The notes: generated from the letters alone by a model not told the origin. Counted from the first letter of the stretch, positions 53,173-62,512 are shown. The stretch is 64,000 nucleotides of DNA from JAAYAY01 sp964563135 (GCA_964563135.1 CAZLWV010000005.1:1-64000); one strand, 5' to 3'. Program-made: numbers and translations.

Positions 53173-53910
53173 CGGACGGCTCCTTTCGTGCGGCGGCCAG
53201 TTCTCCAAGAATGTTCTGGTAATGATGGCGGATTCGATCGATCGTGCCTTCCGCAGATCGGCGGCGTGAGGCACGGGCGATTCGCCATTGTTCCCGCACC
53301 CAGCGACCGGTTCCGGGATTGGTGACCGATTCGATTGAATCGGCTGTCTCGGCAATATGACGAGGCAACGGCTCTGGCCCAGAATGACCCCGACAGAAGG
53401 CCGATTTATTGGAAAATTGGCGAAACGGCGGCTATTTCCATGCTATTCGTTCATCCCGACCGGATATACCAACCCCAAGCGAAAGTCTTGAAACTGCGCT
53501 CTTGATGCGACAGATGCGGTGCTGACCTACCATCCTTGCATCCGCCGACGCTGGCCGCGAAGAACCCCCCTACCCCCCCAACGGAGTGAAAGTGTGGAAA
53601 AACTTGAAAATGCGCGCAAAGTTGCTCCCAGCCCGGCCTCTGGGGACTGTCCCAATTCTCGCGCATCACAGCGGAAAGAAAACTGGGACTGTCCGGACTG
53701 TCCCCCCTTATATGTCCCCCTCAGAATTCGGCCAAATCGGTGTGCCTTTTCGGTCCGTCTGCAAATCGGTAAACTCAAACATTCGTAATACTTCAGCCAA
53801 ATGAAGAACTCTATTGCACGATTTGCCTGCTTCCGGGTAGGGATGCCGCCCTTGGAGGGTCGGCCACGGGACGCGGATCGAGAACCAGTGTTGAAGGAGC
53901 TGAAAAACCC
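53173..53910. other. Intergenic region, about 740 bp
   Basis: This divergent space between the hypothetical gene and pgk has no ORF with family support. It contains homopolymer C runs (53565-53581) and a cluster of GGGACTGTCC motifs (53642-53706). An AAGGAG at 53895-53900 serves pgk. The pgk promoter was not identified. Confidence 0.5.
53642..53706. repeat. GGGACTGTCC motif cluster
   Basis: GGGGACTGTCCC at 53642-53653 is followed by CAATTCTCGCGCA, then GGGACTGTCC at 53685-53694 and GGACTGTCCCCCC at 53695-53707. The half-palindromic motifs in alternating order resemble ends of a short mobile or REP-like element. Confidence 0.55.
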
Positions 53911-55116
53911 ATGCCGAAGAAAACCATTGAAGACGTCAACGTGGCCGGAAAGACCGTTCTCATGCGGGTTGATTTCAATGTGCCGCTCGATGCCGATCTG
54001 AACGTAACCGACGACCGGCGGATTCGCATGGCCCTCCCGTCGATCAAGTCGGTGATCGACCGGGGCGGCAAGCTGATCCTGATGAGCCACCTCGGCCGGC
54101 CCGAAGGCGGACCCGGCGACGAGAAGTACAGCATGAAGCCGGCTGCCGCCAAGCTCGGCGAACTCCTGGGCAAGAGCGTGGGCTTCGCGGCCGACACCGT
54201 CGGCGACGACGCCACCGCCAAAGCCAAGACGCTCAAGAACGGCGAGGTGCTCGTCCTCGAAAATCTGCGATTCAACAAGGGGGAGAAGAAGGGCGACGCC
54301 GCCTTCGCCGGCAAACTGGCCGCAATGGCCGACATCTACTGCAACGACGCCTTCGGCACCTGCCACCGGACCGACGCCTCCATGGTGGCCGTGCCCCAGG
54401 CCATGGCCGGCAAGCCCAAGGTGTCCGGCTTCCTCGTGGCCAAGGAGATCCAGTATCTGGCCGACGCCATCAGCAGTCCCCAGCGCCCCTTCGTGGCCAT
54501 CCTGGGCGGGGCCAAGGTCTCCGACAAGATCCAGGTGATCAAGAACCTGCTCGGTATCTGCGACAAGGTCCTCATCGGCGGGGCCATGGCCTACACCTTC
54601 TCGCTCGCCCAAGGGGGCAAGGTTGGCGGGAGCCTCGTCGAGCCCGACAAAGTTGATCTGGCCAAGGAACTCCTGGCCCTGGGCGGCGAAAAACTCGTCC
54701 TCCCCGTCGACAACCACTGTGCCGACCGGTTCCCCAAAACCGCCGACGAAGCGGCTGCCGCAACCAAGAAGATCGTGGCCACCGGTGAGATTCCCGACGG
54801 CTTCGAGGGCCTCGACATCGGTCCCAAGACCGCCGAAATGTACTCCCGACTGGTCAAGGAGGCCAAGACGGTTGTGTGGAACGGCCCGATGGGCGTGTTC
54901 GAAACGCCCCCCTTCGACGCCGGCACCAAGGCCGTCGCCCAGGCCATCGCCGACAGCGATTCCATCAGCATCATCGGCGGCGGCGATAGCGCGGCGGCCA
55001 TCGGCAAGCTGGGCTTCGCCGACAAGGTCTCCCACGTGAGCACCGGCGGCGGCGCCAGCCTCTCCATGCTCGAAGGCCAGAAGTTTGCCGCCGTTGAACT
55101 CCTGGATGAGAAGTAG
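53911..55116 (+). CDS. pgk: Phosphoglycerate kinase
   Basis: This 401-residue glycolytic enzyme interconverts 1,3-bisphosphoglycerate and ADP with 3-phosphoglycerate and ATP. All diagnostic blocks are present: MRVDFNVPLD at about 18-27, MSHLGRPEGG at 59-68, LENLRFNKGEKKG, AILGGAKVSDKI, WNGPMGVFE and the ATP-site GGGDSAAA near 355. Length is standard. It stands alone rather than with gapA or tpiA and is followed by a strong terminator, so it appears monocistronic. Confidence 0.98.
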   Translation: MPKKTIEDVNVAGKTVLMRVDFNVPLDADLNVTDDRRIRMALPSIKSVIDRGGKLILMSHLGRPEGGPGDEKYSMKPAAAKLGELLGKSVGFAADTVGDDATAKAKTLKNGEVLVLENLRFNKGEKKGDAAFAGKLAAMADIYCNDAFGTCHRTDASMVAVPQAMAGKPKVSGFLVAKEIQYLADAISSPQRPFVAILGGAKVSDKIQVIKNLLGICDKVLIGGAMAYTFSLAQGGKVGGSLVEPDKVDLAKELLALGGEKLVLPVDNHCADRFPKTADEAAAATKKIVATGEIPDGFEGLDIGPKTAEMYSRLVKEAKTVVWNGPMGVFETPPFDAGTKAVAQAIADSDSISIIGGGDSAAAIGKLGFADKVSHVSTGGGASLSMLEGQKFAAVELLDEK

Positions 55117-55176
55117 CTGCTGGTGAGGTGCGTCGAGACGCACCCTGCAAATGCTTGTTCATTTGCTGGAAGACAC

Positions 55177-55217
55177 GAGCCGGTCCCGGGATGAGAGTTC
55201 CAGGGCCGGCTCTTTTT
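55177..55217 (+). terminator. Rho-independent terminator of pgk
   Basis: GAGCCGG at 55177-55183 pairs with CCGGCTC at 55206-55212, with an inner CCC/GGG extension, and is followed by TTTTT. It lies 60 bp after the pgk stop. Confidence 0.85.
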
Positions 55218-55319
55218 GCCAGCGGTGGATATGGCCGCACCTACTTCCGCGACGCCTGATATTTCTTCCACAGCTCGTCGAGGGACTTCCCGGCGGCCTT
55301 GGATGCGTCAACACCCACC

Positions 55320-55850
55320 CTATCCCTGACGGTACTTCTCCACGCCCTCGACGGCCACAATCTCGCCAAAGTAGATCGTGTGGTAGTCCTTCGCCGGATA
55401 GTTCGTGTCGATTTCCGCGTCGAGAAATCCTCGCGGGTCCATCTCCTGCTTGTAGAGCTTGCGGCACTCCAGGATCAGTTCGGCTTCGTCGAAGGCGGGC
55501 GCAGCGACCGTCGAGGCGGCAATCGGGGTCAGTCCCGCCTCGGCGATCTTGTCGCCGTTGCGTCCCGACTTGCTTCCCAGCAGCATGACCGCCTTGCGGT
55601 ACTCTTCGGGGAGCACGCTGAGGGTGAAGCTGTCGAACTCCTCGGTGAACTCGTGGGTATAACGGCCGGGGCGCACCACGATCTGGGCGATCGGCTTCTG
55701 CCACATGGTGCCAAAGCTGCCCCAGGCGACGGTCATTGTGTTGAACCGTCTCCGGCCAAAATCTCCCGCGGTCAGCAGCAGCCAATGCTCGCACCACAGG
55801 CGATGGGGACGAACGGTCAGGTCTCTGACGGGTATAGGTTGGCGTGCCAT
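55320..55850 (-). CDS. Flavin reductase-like FMN-binding protein
   Basis: This 176-residue cytoplasmic protein resembles the flavin-reductase-like split beta-barrel family. Recognisable are WLLLTAGDFGRRRFNTMTVA then WGSFGTMWQKPIAQIVVRPG near the N-terminus, RYTHEFTEEFDSFTLSVL, and DYHTIYFGEIVAVEGVEKY at the end. Members bind FMN and reduce flavins or other small substrates. It follows pgk tail to tail. Its partner, if any, is not nearby. Confidence 0.85.
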   Translation of the reverse strand: MARQPIPVRDLTVRPHRLWCEHWLLLTAGDFGRRRFNTMTVAWGSFGTMWQKPIAQIVVRPGRYTHEFTEEFDSFTLSVLPEEYRKAVMLLGSKSGRNGDKIAEAGLTPIAASTVAAPAFDEAELILECRKLYKQEMDPRGFLDAEIDTNYPAKDYHTIYFGEIVAVEGVEKYRQG

Positions 55851-56061
55851 GGTCTTTCGTTGGTTGTGGCTCGTGCGGACGGATTCAGAGGAATCTACCC
55901 GCCATTATAGTCCTGGGGACGGCCGTGAAAACACTTGTGTTCGGGAGTTTCCGAAGCGGAATGCCGCAGTTGCGGAGTGCGTGCAGAACTCCGCGCGCCC
56001 CAGGCTCAGCCGCGACCGCCTGCAGGTTGCGCCCGCCCGACCACCAGTCGCCAGTCATGGC

Positions 56062-57042
56062 TCAGGCGAACTGCTGGTTCATCCAGGCGGAAATGCTGTC
56101 GCATTCCACGGCCGTCTGCAGGGCCTCGGTTTCGAATTGCCGGCGCGCGTGTTCGACGATGTCCTTGCACTGGACAGCCTCCGGCAGGGCAGCACAGAAG
56201 ACATCCGCGTTTTCGGAGATGTCTTCGCGACAGGCCAGCACGAACGAGATGAACTCGTCCAGGTCGAAGCTGAACTCGGACAGGAAGAAATGCTGCATCA
56301 TGCGCATTCGCGATGAGTCCCGGACCCAGAGAATCTCGGCCAACAGGGAACCGGCGAAGGCGATCCGCTGGAATCCGTCGTCGGTGAGGTAGTCGTCGTG
56401 GTGCTGCGCAACTGCCGTCGCCAGGGGTTTCGGCAGGTTCCATTTCGAGAGGAGGTGAGCCCCCAGGCTCGAATGATCAAACCCGTAGCGAGCTCGCTCC
56501 GCTTCCATCAGTACGGTTCCATGGCCGTGAGCTTCGCAGAGGGCAACGTAAGCCTCCGTATCGGCCTGGGCAAACAACAGCACTCCGATATCGGCCAGCA
56601 GTCCGGCCATGTAGGCTTCGTCTGCCCCGATCTTGCCTTGCCGCTGGGAAAGACGCGAAGCGCAGACGGCCATCGAGAGCGACCGTCGCCAGTACTCGCG
56701 GCAGATGGCGGCCGGTGTTCCGGTCGTAAGCCGATTGACCAGGCCCACCGTGAGCACCGCAAGACGCAGCGAACGGGCGCCCAGCAAGGCCATAGCCTGC
56801 CGGAGGCTGGATACGTGCCGCGCGACGCCGGTGAACGAGGAATTCGCCAGCCGCATGATCGCGCCAGCCAGTGCGGGATCCGTCTGGAGATGCTTCTCCA
56901 GGCTCGCGCAGTCGAAATCAGGATCCTCAAGCGCCTTGATCGCCCGGTACGCCACGGTGGGCGACGAATGCAGGGGACCGACCATGTCGATCAGATCGTC
57001 CATGGTACGCCCGGAAGCGGATAGTTTTCGAGAGGCACCCAT
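56062..57042 (-). CDS. HDOD domain signalling protein
   Basis: This 326-residue protein has an HDOD domain at about 25-225: ALEDPDFDCASLEKHLQTDP then ALAGAIMRLANSSFTG, the SSLRQAMALLGARSLRLAVL helix and AYMAGLLADIGVLLFAQAD. A Lys-Trp-Asn-Leu-Pro segment (LSKWNLPKPLATAVAQHHD) closes the fold. The metal-binding HD pair of true HD phosphohydrolases is altered, as is normal for HDOD. Such proteins help c-di-GMP and stress signalling through protein contacts. It has no adjacent regulator. Confidence 0.9.
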   Translation of the reverse strand: MGASRKLSASGRTMDDLIDMVGPLHSSPTVAYRAIKALEDPDFDCASLEKHLQTDPALAGAIMRLANSSFTGVARHVSSLRQAMALLGARSLRLAVLTVGLVNRLTTGTPAAICREYWRRSLSMAVCASRLSQRQGKIGADEAYMAGLLADIGVLLFAQADTEAYVALCEAHGHGTVLMEAERARYGFDHSSLGAHLLSKWNLPKPLATAVAQHHDDYLTDDGFQRIAFAGSLLAEILWVRDSSRMRMMQHFFLSEFSFDLDEFISFVLACREDISENADVFCAALPEAVQCKDIVEHARRQFETEALQTAVECDSISAWMNQQFA

Positions 57043-57421
57043 GTTCTTGTGTCCCCGTTATAGCGACCCACTTCTGGAAGGATAGCTTATAATGCCCTCC
57101 GGATCGCCCTTAGCTGGCGACCTGTCGACAAGATGCCGGCAGCGGCCCCACACTCGCCACCGGGAGGGGCCGATTCCGCGTTACAGCCGAAACAGCCGGC
57201 AGAATCGTGACGGCGGAAGGGCCGTCCGATCAGGTCGTCAAGCCTCCATTTCGGTCACGATCCTCTTGGTTGCCATCCCTTCTGGACGACTGGCCTCAAA
57301 GATCGTTGAGTGATTCACAAAGACTCACGACCAACGGGAGCAGGCTGTGGGTAACCGAGCGGTAGCTCGTACTGGCCGGCAGAAAGTGGTAACCTCATTC
57401 CCGGTTGCTCGCGCAACATCA
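57043..57421. other. Intergenic region, about 380 bp
   Basis: The space upstream of the HDOD gene and beyond the MFS gene stop contains the third CGAGCGGTAGCTCG copy (57321-57386). No ORF with support and no hairpin terminator is seen. Confidence 0.5.
57321..57386. repeat. Dispersed repeat, CGAGCGGTAGCTCG family, copy 3
   Basis: AGACTCACGACCAACGGGAG then CCGAGCGGTAGCTCGTACTG and GCCGGCAG matches 51349-51422 with few changes. Here it lies just beyond the MFS stop codon rather than before a start codon. Confidence 0.75.
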
Positions 57422-58681
57422 TCACAGAACATCTTGACCGGTCGCGAGAACGGTCGCGACCTCCACCTCCTGCTTGGCGTCCTGGCCCGGTGCATCCGCC
57501 GGCTTGGGGTCGCGAACTCCCACCGCCAGCGCGATCACTCCGGCCAGCATCAAGATCAGTGGAACGACATAGACCTTCTTCCAGTCAAACTTTCCATCCG
57601 CAGAACAGCGGTCCATGACGATGCCCGCAAGCTGGGTGCCCAGAAACAGGCCGATGCCGGTCGTCACCAGGATGATCAAAGACTGGGCTGAAGCTCGGAT
57701 GGCCGGGTCGGCAACGTCGTTGGTGAACATCTGCCCGGCAATGATAAAGAGAACGTAGGCCAGGCCGTGCAGCGACTGGCAGAGAATCAGCAGCACGCGG
57801 CTCTTCGAGGCTACGTAGACGACGTACATTACCAGCCAGCACGCCGCCCCGATGACGAGCGTCCATTTCGGCCCGGCCAGATGCTGGTAGAAACGCGTCA
57901 AGAGAAAGAAGGTGGCCAGGGCTTGCACAGCCTGGGCGATCGCCATCGAGGCAGGAACAGCCTTGTTGGCAATTCCCCGGTCCTGCATGAGTTGGGCCGT
58001 TCCGAGGAAGTAGAACTGCATCATTCCCGACACGACGAGAGAAACCAGGATGAAGACGAGGAAATTGACTTGGCCGAGCATGGACAAGGCCTTCAGCATG
58101 GGCACACCTTCCCCGCCTTGGGGCGGTGTGGCCGGCTGGGCCATACAGACGCCGGCCATGACGAACGAAAGGACCGCCGCGAAAACCAGGCAGTCGCTGC
58201 CGTCCCCCTCCGCCTTTCGTGTCATTCGCCAGCCGGACAGTATGTACCCGACCAGAGCCCAGGCGATCGGCGCCCACAGGAAGACCATGGATGCGTCGAT
58301 CTTTGTGCCTTCCAGATGGGTAAACATCAGGGAGTTCACCAGCGGAATCGTGGCCCCGTAGAACATGGAGTAGAGCAGCATGACCACGAACAAAGGCCAG
58401 AATTTCTGAATTCGAGCCGCCGCAAACAGAAGCACGGCACCCGCCAGGTGCGAGACGGCGAGAATCCAGCCCGTGTCGACGTACTTGTCGGCCAATTGCC
58501 CCGCCACCAGCGGCGAGATCATCGTCGCCAGCGGCAAGGTGGAATAGATCCAGCCTGTCTGCTTGCCCGTCATCTTGAGCGGCCCCAGGAGCCTCGCAGC
58601 CAGCACCGGCATCCAGGCCCCCCAGACCGCGTATTCCATGAACATCAATGCACTGAGCTTCACATAGAGCAGATCGTCCAC
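57422..58681 (-). CDS. MFS transporter, nucleoside:H+ symporter-like
   Basis: This 419-residue carrier has about twelve membrane helices. It opens with VKLSALMFMEYAVWGAWMPV, the NupG-like start, and continues with GKQTGWIYSTLPLATMISPL, VAGQLADKY, MLLYSMFYGATIPLVNSLMF and a second-half GLAYVLFIIAGQMFTNDVAD. This family imports nucleosides or, in planctomycetes, various sugars. The GTG at 58681 is preferred because GAGG sits eight bases upstream; the long open frame back to 58858 has no support. Confidence 0.87.
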   Translation of the reverse strand: MDDLLYVKLSALMFMEYAVWGAWMPVLAARLLGPLKMTGKQTGWIYSTLPLATMISPLVAGQLADKYVDTGWILAVSHLAGAVLLFAAARIQKFWPLFVVMLLYSMFYGATIPLVNSLMFTHLEGTKIDASMVFLWAPIAWALVGYILSGWRMTRKAEGDGSDCLVFAAVLSFVMAGVCMAQPATPPQGGEGVPMLKALSMLGQVNFLVFILVSLVVSGMMQFYFLGTAQLMQDRGIANKAVPASMAIAQAVQALATFFLLTRFYQHLAGPKWTLVIGAACWLVMYVVYVASKSRVLLILCQSLHGLAYVLFIIAGQMFTNDVADPAIRASAQSLIILVTTGIGLFLGTQLAGIVMDRCSADGKFDWKKVYVVPLILMLAGVIALAVGVRDPKPADAPGQDAKQEVEVATVLATGQDVL

Positions 58682-58935
58682 GATGTCGACCTCACAAGAG
58701 CGGGAGAACGTGACCTGAAATCCACATCGCTGAGTATAATGGGGCCAGGGGAAGAAGCAAGCCGGCGGGACGTCCACCAGCACGGAAGGCGATGGGTTGA
58801 GCTGTGGTTCCTCAGAGAAGGCGGACAAGTGGTCCGGATTGCACGAAATGAAGGCCATTCTGTCAGCCGGGTTGTTGCGTCCGACGCAGCAGACGTACAG
58901 GCCGCAAGTAGATTCCCATATCGTCTCCCGTTCGT

Positions 58936-58941
58936 TATAAT
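58936..58941 (+). promoter_or_regulatory. Candidate -10 box for the toxin-antitoxin pair
   Basis: TATAAT at 58936-58941 lies 37 bp before the antitoxin ATG. No matching -35 box is convincing. Confidence 0.3.
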
Positions 58942-58978
58942 TCTTGATACCCTCTCTCTGGAATCGGGAAGTGAAGAC

Positions 58979-59212
58979 ATGTCAGTTCAACTACCGCTCG
59001 ATCAAATGACCCTCGCGGAGAAACTCCAGGTGATGGAGACGCTTTGGGACGATCTTTCTCGACGTCCCGAAGACTTGCCGTCCCCCGACTGGCACAGAGA
59101 GTTGCTTCAAGAACGAAAGCGCTTAGCGGACGAAGGAAGACTGAAGTTCCTCGATTGGCAGACAGCATTCACCGAACTCAGGAATGAAGTCCGTGGAGAT
59201 TCGCATTCTTGA
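58979..59212 (+). CDS. Antitoxin (addiction module protein family)
   Basis: This 77-residue protein matches the small acidic addiction-module antitoxin family: SVQLPLDQMTLAEKLQVMET then LWDDLSRRPEDLPSPDWHRE, with a closing LKFLDWQTAFTELRNEV that should thread into the toxin. The first half is expected to dimerise and bind the operon promoter, and the tail to block the partner. The toxin gene overlaps its 3' end by 29 bp, the usual order for such modules. Confidence 0.88.
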   Translation: MSVQLPLDQMTLAEKLQVMETLWDDLSRRPEDLPSPDWHRELLQERKRLADEGRLKFLDWQTAFTELRNEVRGDSHS

Positions 59213-59501
59213 GTCTGCCCAAGACGATCTTCGGGCAGGATACTCGTTTTATGAAGATCAGTCTGTCGGTCTTGGTGACTACTTCCTGGACTGCCTTCAA
59301 GCGGATGTGAGGTCCTTGCAGATCTATGCTGGGGTTCACGCGAGGGCAGACGGCTTCTTCCGTATGCTCGCCAAACGTTTTCCGTTCGCGATCTACTACT
59401 TGATCGAAAACGATCGAATTGACGTATACGCCATCTTGGACTGCCGACGTGACCCGACCTGGGCCAAGTCACGGTTGCGGGGAATCCGAACGAAACCTTG
59501 A
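59184..59501 (+). CDS. RelE/ParE-family toxin
   Basis: This 105-residue protein has the ParE/RelE pattern: VEIRILESAQDDLRAGYSFY, GLGDYFLDCLQADVRSLQ, RMLAKRFPFAIYYLIENDRI and the C-terminal VYAILDCRRDPTWAKSRL. The ParE-like end (cysteine, two Arg and Trp) suggests a gyrase-type or ribosome-dependent toxin; the exact target cannot be told. A GTG at 59193 with AGGA upstream may be the real start. It is neutralised by the antitoxin encoded just before. Confidence 0.88.
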   Translation: MKSVEIRILESAQDDLRAGYSFYEDQSVGLGDYFLDCLQADVRSLQIYAGVHARADGFFRMLAKRFPFAIYYLIENDRIDVYAILDCRRDPTWAKSRLRGIRTKP

Positions 59502-59523
59502 ACGGAATCCGGTGCATGCGTGC

Positions 59524-60651
59524 TCAAATCCCGTCCAGCCACCCGTCCTTCAGCCTCGCCCCGCATACCTGCGGATGGCCATTTCGACGGGCGGCGAAGA
59601 TCAGCCACCGGTTGTCGGCCGTCAGGTAGGGGTGGGCGTGGCTCCACTGCTTGCCGTCATATTCCGTACGGCTGAAGCACGCCCGGGCGCAGCGGCCGCT
59701 GGCAAAGCTGCCGATGTAGATGGGAATGCCTTCTTCCCCCGTGTCGCCGATCCAGTACTTCCCGTCCCGCGATACGCTCACGTGACCGAAACGTTTGCCT
59801 TCATGAACCAGCGCGGGCTTCTCGTCACCGATCTGCGCCGTCCAGATATTTCCCTTGCTCGCAGAGTCCGCAGCGGTGGAGAAGAAGATGGCGCCGGTGG
59901 TGCCGATCCAGGCTTCGTGCCCTGTGGGGCGCAGCGTGTAGGGCTGATCGGCGGGGAAACGTTTTTCCGTGCCGCCGATTTCCAGCTCGCCGAGGAGCAC
60001 CACCTTCACGTCGGGCATCTGGTTGAGTTGAATCAGCACCCGGTTTCGCCCGTCCCGTGAGAACTGCTCGTGCTTGGCGTGATAGCCCGGTTTGTCGAGC
60101 AGGATGCTCCACTGGTTGGTCTTGAGGTCGAGCAGATGCACGTTCGAAGGGCCGTCTCCGGGCGGACGGACGCTCACGGCAAAATAGTGGTGGTCGGGAG
60201 AGACCGTGCCGTAGCTGTAACTGCCGCGTTCCGGGGGCAACTCCGCCACATTCTCCACTGCCAGGGTTAGATAATTGCAGCGGCGAAGCGTGAGCACCCC
60301 ATCGACCGCCTGGGCATAATAGAGCCACTCGCCCCAGGCGTGGAAGGCGGGGAAGGGTGGCTTGCCGGAGAGGATTTCGTGGTTGGAGCCGTCCTCCAGG
60401 TCAAAAACGTTGATGCCCCCCGGCTTGTCGGAAAGCGGATAGTAGCGGATGGCGATCCGGCGCCCGGTCGCGTCGCCGTAAGGCTGTTCTCCGTAGATGT
60501 TGTCCGACGGCCGCCCATCGGCTCCCAGCACGTAGACTTCGGCGCCGCTTTCGGGATCGACCTCAACAGGCCGGCCGAGCCCGTCGGCCCAGGCGAGCGA
60601 GGCACATACCGTTCCAGTCACGAGCAGGATCGAAAGGATTCGATAACGCAT
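59524..60651 (-). CDS. Secreted oligogalacturonate-lyase-like beta-propeller
   Basis: This 375-residue protein has a signal peptide (MRYRILSILLVTGTVCASLA) and a seven-bladed propeller pattern. The blades SYGTVSPDHHYFAVSV, YHAKHEQFSRDGRNRVLI, RFGHVSVSRDGKYWIGD and WSHAHPYLTADNRWLIFA have the His-Pro/Gln-Phe-Ser spacing of oligogalacturonate lyase. His residues in KHEQFS and SHAHPY could bind metal. It probably acts on an extracellular uronide or senses it; activity is unproven. Confidence 0.82.
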   Translation of the reverse strand: MRYRILSILLVTGTVCASLAWADGLGRPVEVDPESGAEVYVLGADGRPSDNIYGEQPYGDATGRRIAIRYYPLSDKPGGINVFDLEDGSNHEILSGKPPFPAFHAWGEWLYYAQAVDGVLTLRRCNYLTLAVENVAELPPERGSYSYGTVSPDHHYFAVSVRPPGDGPSNVHLLDLKTNQWSILLDKPGYHAKHEQFSRDGRNRVLIQLNQMPDVKVVLLGELEIGGTEKRFPADQPYTLRPTGHEAWIGTTGAIFFSTAADSASKGNIWTAQIGDEKPALVHEGKRFGHVSVSRDGKYWIGDTGEEGIPIYIGSFASGRCARACFSRTEYDGKQWSHAHPYLTADNRWLIFAARRNGHPQVCGARLKDGWLDGI

Positions 60652-60713
60652 GGGAACCTCCGCATTTGTGTGGCAGGCAGAACGCGTCTGGCTTAGCGGA
60701 CCATGACCCTATT

Positions 60714-61151
60714 CTATGTTCTGCGATTCCTGGAACCTGATCGCTCAGGCAAAACCAATGCCGACAGCCGTTCACCGAGCCATGCGAGAAGAGCGATAGC
60801 GATAGGATAAAGCATCCAACCTCCTGGACGATCAAGAACCGTCATCGGCACAAACGGCAGGACCAAGAGCGCGGGCGTCAATACCGCGACAACACGCCAT
60901 TTGAGCGCCAGCGCACCACGCCAGTGCGCAAACAAAGCAAAGGGAATCGTGCCGATTGTGAACCAGACAATGTAGAGGTCTGGATAGTCGAATGGGGTCA
61001 GGTGCCGGAGAAGCCCGGCGAGAACGCAGGCGAGCAGGAGCAACGCGATCCCACACACCGTGTCGCAGGCCACAATCAGGATCGCCCACGTCAGAGTGGT
61101 CGCCCTGCGGTGAGACGTCGCCTTTGGTGGTACCGCTAAGTCGTCCGGCAT
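60714..61151 (-). CDS. Small multispanning membrane protein
   Basis: This 145-residue protein has four predicted membrane helices (about 21-43, 60-77, 87-105 and 113-129) and short basic ends. I recognise no family motif. It lies 69 bp after the stop of the Gfo/Idh/MocA gene on the same strand. Function unknown. Confidence 0.65.
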   Translation of the reverse strand: MPDDLAVPPKATSHRRATTLTWAILIVACDTVCGIALLLLACVLAGLLRHLTPFDYPDLYIVWFTIGTIPFALFAHWRGALALKWRVVAVLTPALLVLPFVPMTVLDRPGGWMLYPIAIALLAWLGERLSALVLPERSGSRNRRT

Positions 61152-61219
61152 CTGCCTCTCCCGCGAAAATGGGTTTCACTTGAAGGAAAGCGGCGACGAG
61201 TCGCCATACTCCCCAGGAG

Positions 61220-62512
61220 TCACTCGATCTTGGGCAGTTCGAATCCTTTGCGGTGCTCGCGGCCAATGTACCGGTTGGCTTCTGCGTCGTCGAAGGTCTC
61301 GGTGGACGGATCGAAATGGAGTTTCTTACCCACCCGCCAGGAAATGTTCCCTGCGTGGCACATGGCCGAGCTAACATGGCCCGACTGGATCTCCTGATTC
61401 AAAGACTTGCGGTCGCGGCTGCGGACGGCGTCGAGGAAGTTGCGGATGTGGGCCTGCTGGGTCTCGGGGGCGCTACCCGTGACCTCTTTGACCAGTTTCC
61501 CGCCCGCGTCGAAGGCCTTCCAGCCGTTGTTCGTCACCAGCATCCAGCCGTTCTCGCCGTAGATGGCGGCCCCCTCCGTAATCTCCAGTAGCCTGGGACG
61601 GGACCACAGCCGCATCTCGTACTGGACGATTTTCCCGGGGTATTCGTAGTTGACGATCAGTGTGTCGGGCCACTCCTGATCGTCCTCGAAGAACAGCTTG
61701 CCCCCGGCCGAGCAGATCGTCTCCGGCATGGTTTCCAGCCCCATGACGTAGCGGCAGTAGTCGATGCGGTGCACTCCGTCGTTTCCCAGGTCGCCCGTGC
61801 CGTAGTCGAACAGCCATCGCCATGCCCCACCCACGATCGCGCTGTTGTAGGGGCGCTCGGGCGCCGGCCCCTGCCAGAGATCGTAGTCCAGTTCCGCCGG
61901 CGGAGTGCCGTCGGCCGGCAGATGGACTTCGCCGTTGCGGTTTGTTTCCCATGCCTTGCCAAAGATCACCCGTCCCATCTCTCCGCACTCCACATAGTCG
62001 CGGGCCTCGCGGAGAAACGGGGCGCTGCGGATCTGGGTGCCTACCTGCACGATCCGGCCGTGCTTGTGGGCGGCGGCCACGGCCGTCTTCCCCTCCAGAA
62101 TGTTATGGCTGGCGGGTTTCTCCACGTAGACGTCCTTGCCGGCCAGACAGCCGTGGATTGTGGCCAGCGCGTGCCAGTGGTCCGGCGTGGCCACCATGAA
62201 GACGGCGACCGAGGGGTCGTCGAGCAGAGCGCGGTAATCGCCCACCAGCTTGGGCGCCAAGCCCGTCTTCTGCTTCATCTCCTCGCCCCGCTGGCGGAGC
62301 GTCGTTTCGTTGACGTCGCAGATGTGGGTGACGGCGCAGTCCGGTTCGGCGGCAAAGCTCTGCATGACCGAGTTGCCCCGCCCGCGAACTCCGATGCAGG
62401 CCACCCGGATCTTGTCGCCCACGGCCGACGCCTTGACGCTCTGTCGAAGCGTCAGCCCGAGGCTGAGAGCGGCCGACCGCTGAAGAAAACCGCGACGACT
62501 GCTGCGAGACAT
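61220..62512 (-). CDS. Gfo/Idh/MocA family oxidoreductase, Tat-exported
   Basis: This 430-residue protein carries a twin-arginine signal (SRSSRRGFLQRSAALSLGLT at about 2-21). The Rossmann region IRVACIGVRGRGNSVMQSFA is followed by the catalytic EKP in DVYVEKPASHNI and the GNDGVHRIDYCRYVMGLETM segment. The start is set by the Tat signal, with an AGGAG nearby. It is the sixth Gfo/Idh/MocA member of the window and belongs to the same exported clade as those at 2497 and 22806. Substrate unknown. Confidence 0.92.
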   Translation of the reverse strand: MSRSSRRGFLQRSAALSLGLTLRQSVKASAVGDKIRVACIGVRGRGNSVMQSFAAEPDCAVTHICDVNETTLRQRGEEMKQKTGLAPKLVGDYRALLDDPSVAVFMVATPDHWHALATIHGCLAGKDVYVEKPASHNILEGKTAVAAAHKHGRIVQVGTQIRSAPFLREARDYVECGEMGRVIFGKAWETNRNGEVHLPADGTPPAELDYDLWQGPAPERPYNSAIVGGAWRWLFDYGTGDLGNDGVHRIDYCRYVMGLETMPETICSAGGKLFFEDDQEWPDTLIVNYEYPGKIVQYEMRLWSRPRLLEITEGAAIYGENGWMLVTNNGWKAFDAGGKLVKEVTGSAPETQQAHIRNFLDAVRSRDRKSLNQEIQSGHVSSAMCHAGNISWRVGKKLHFDPSTETFDDAEANRYIGREHRKGFELPKIE

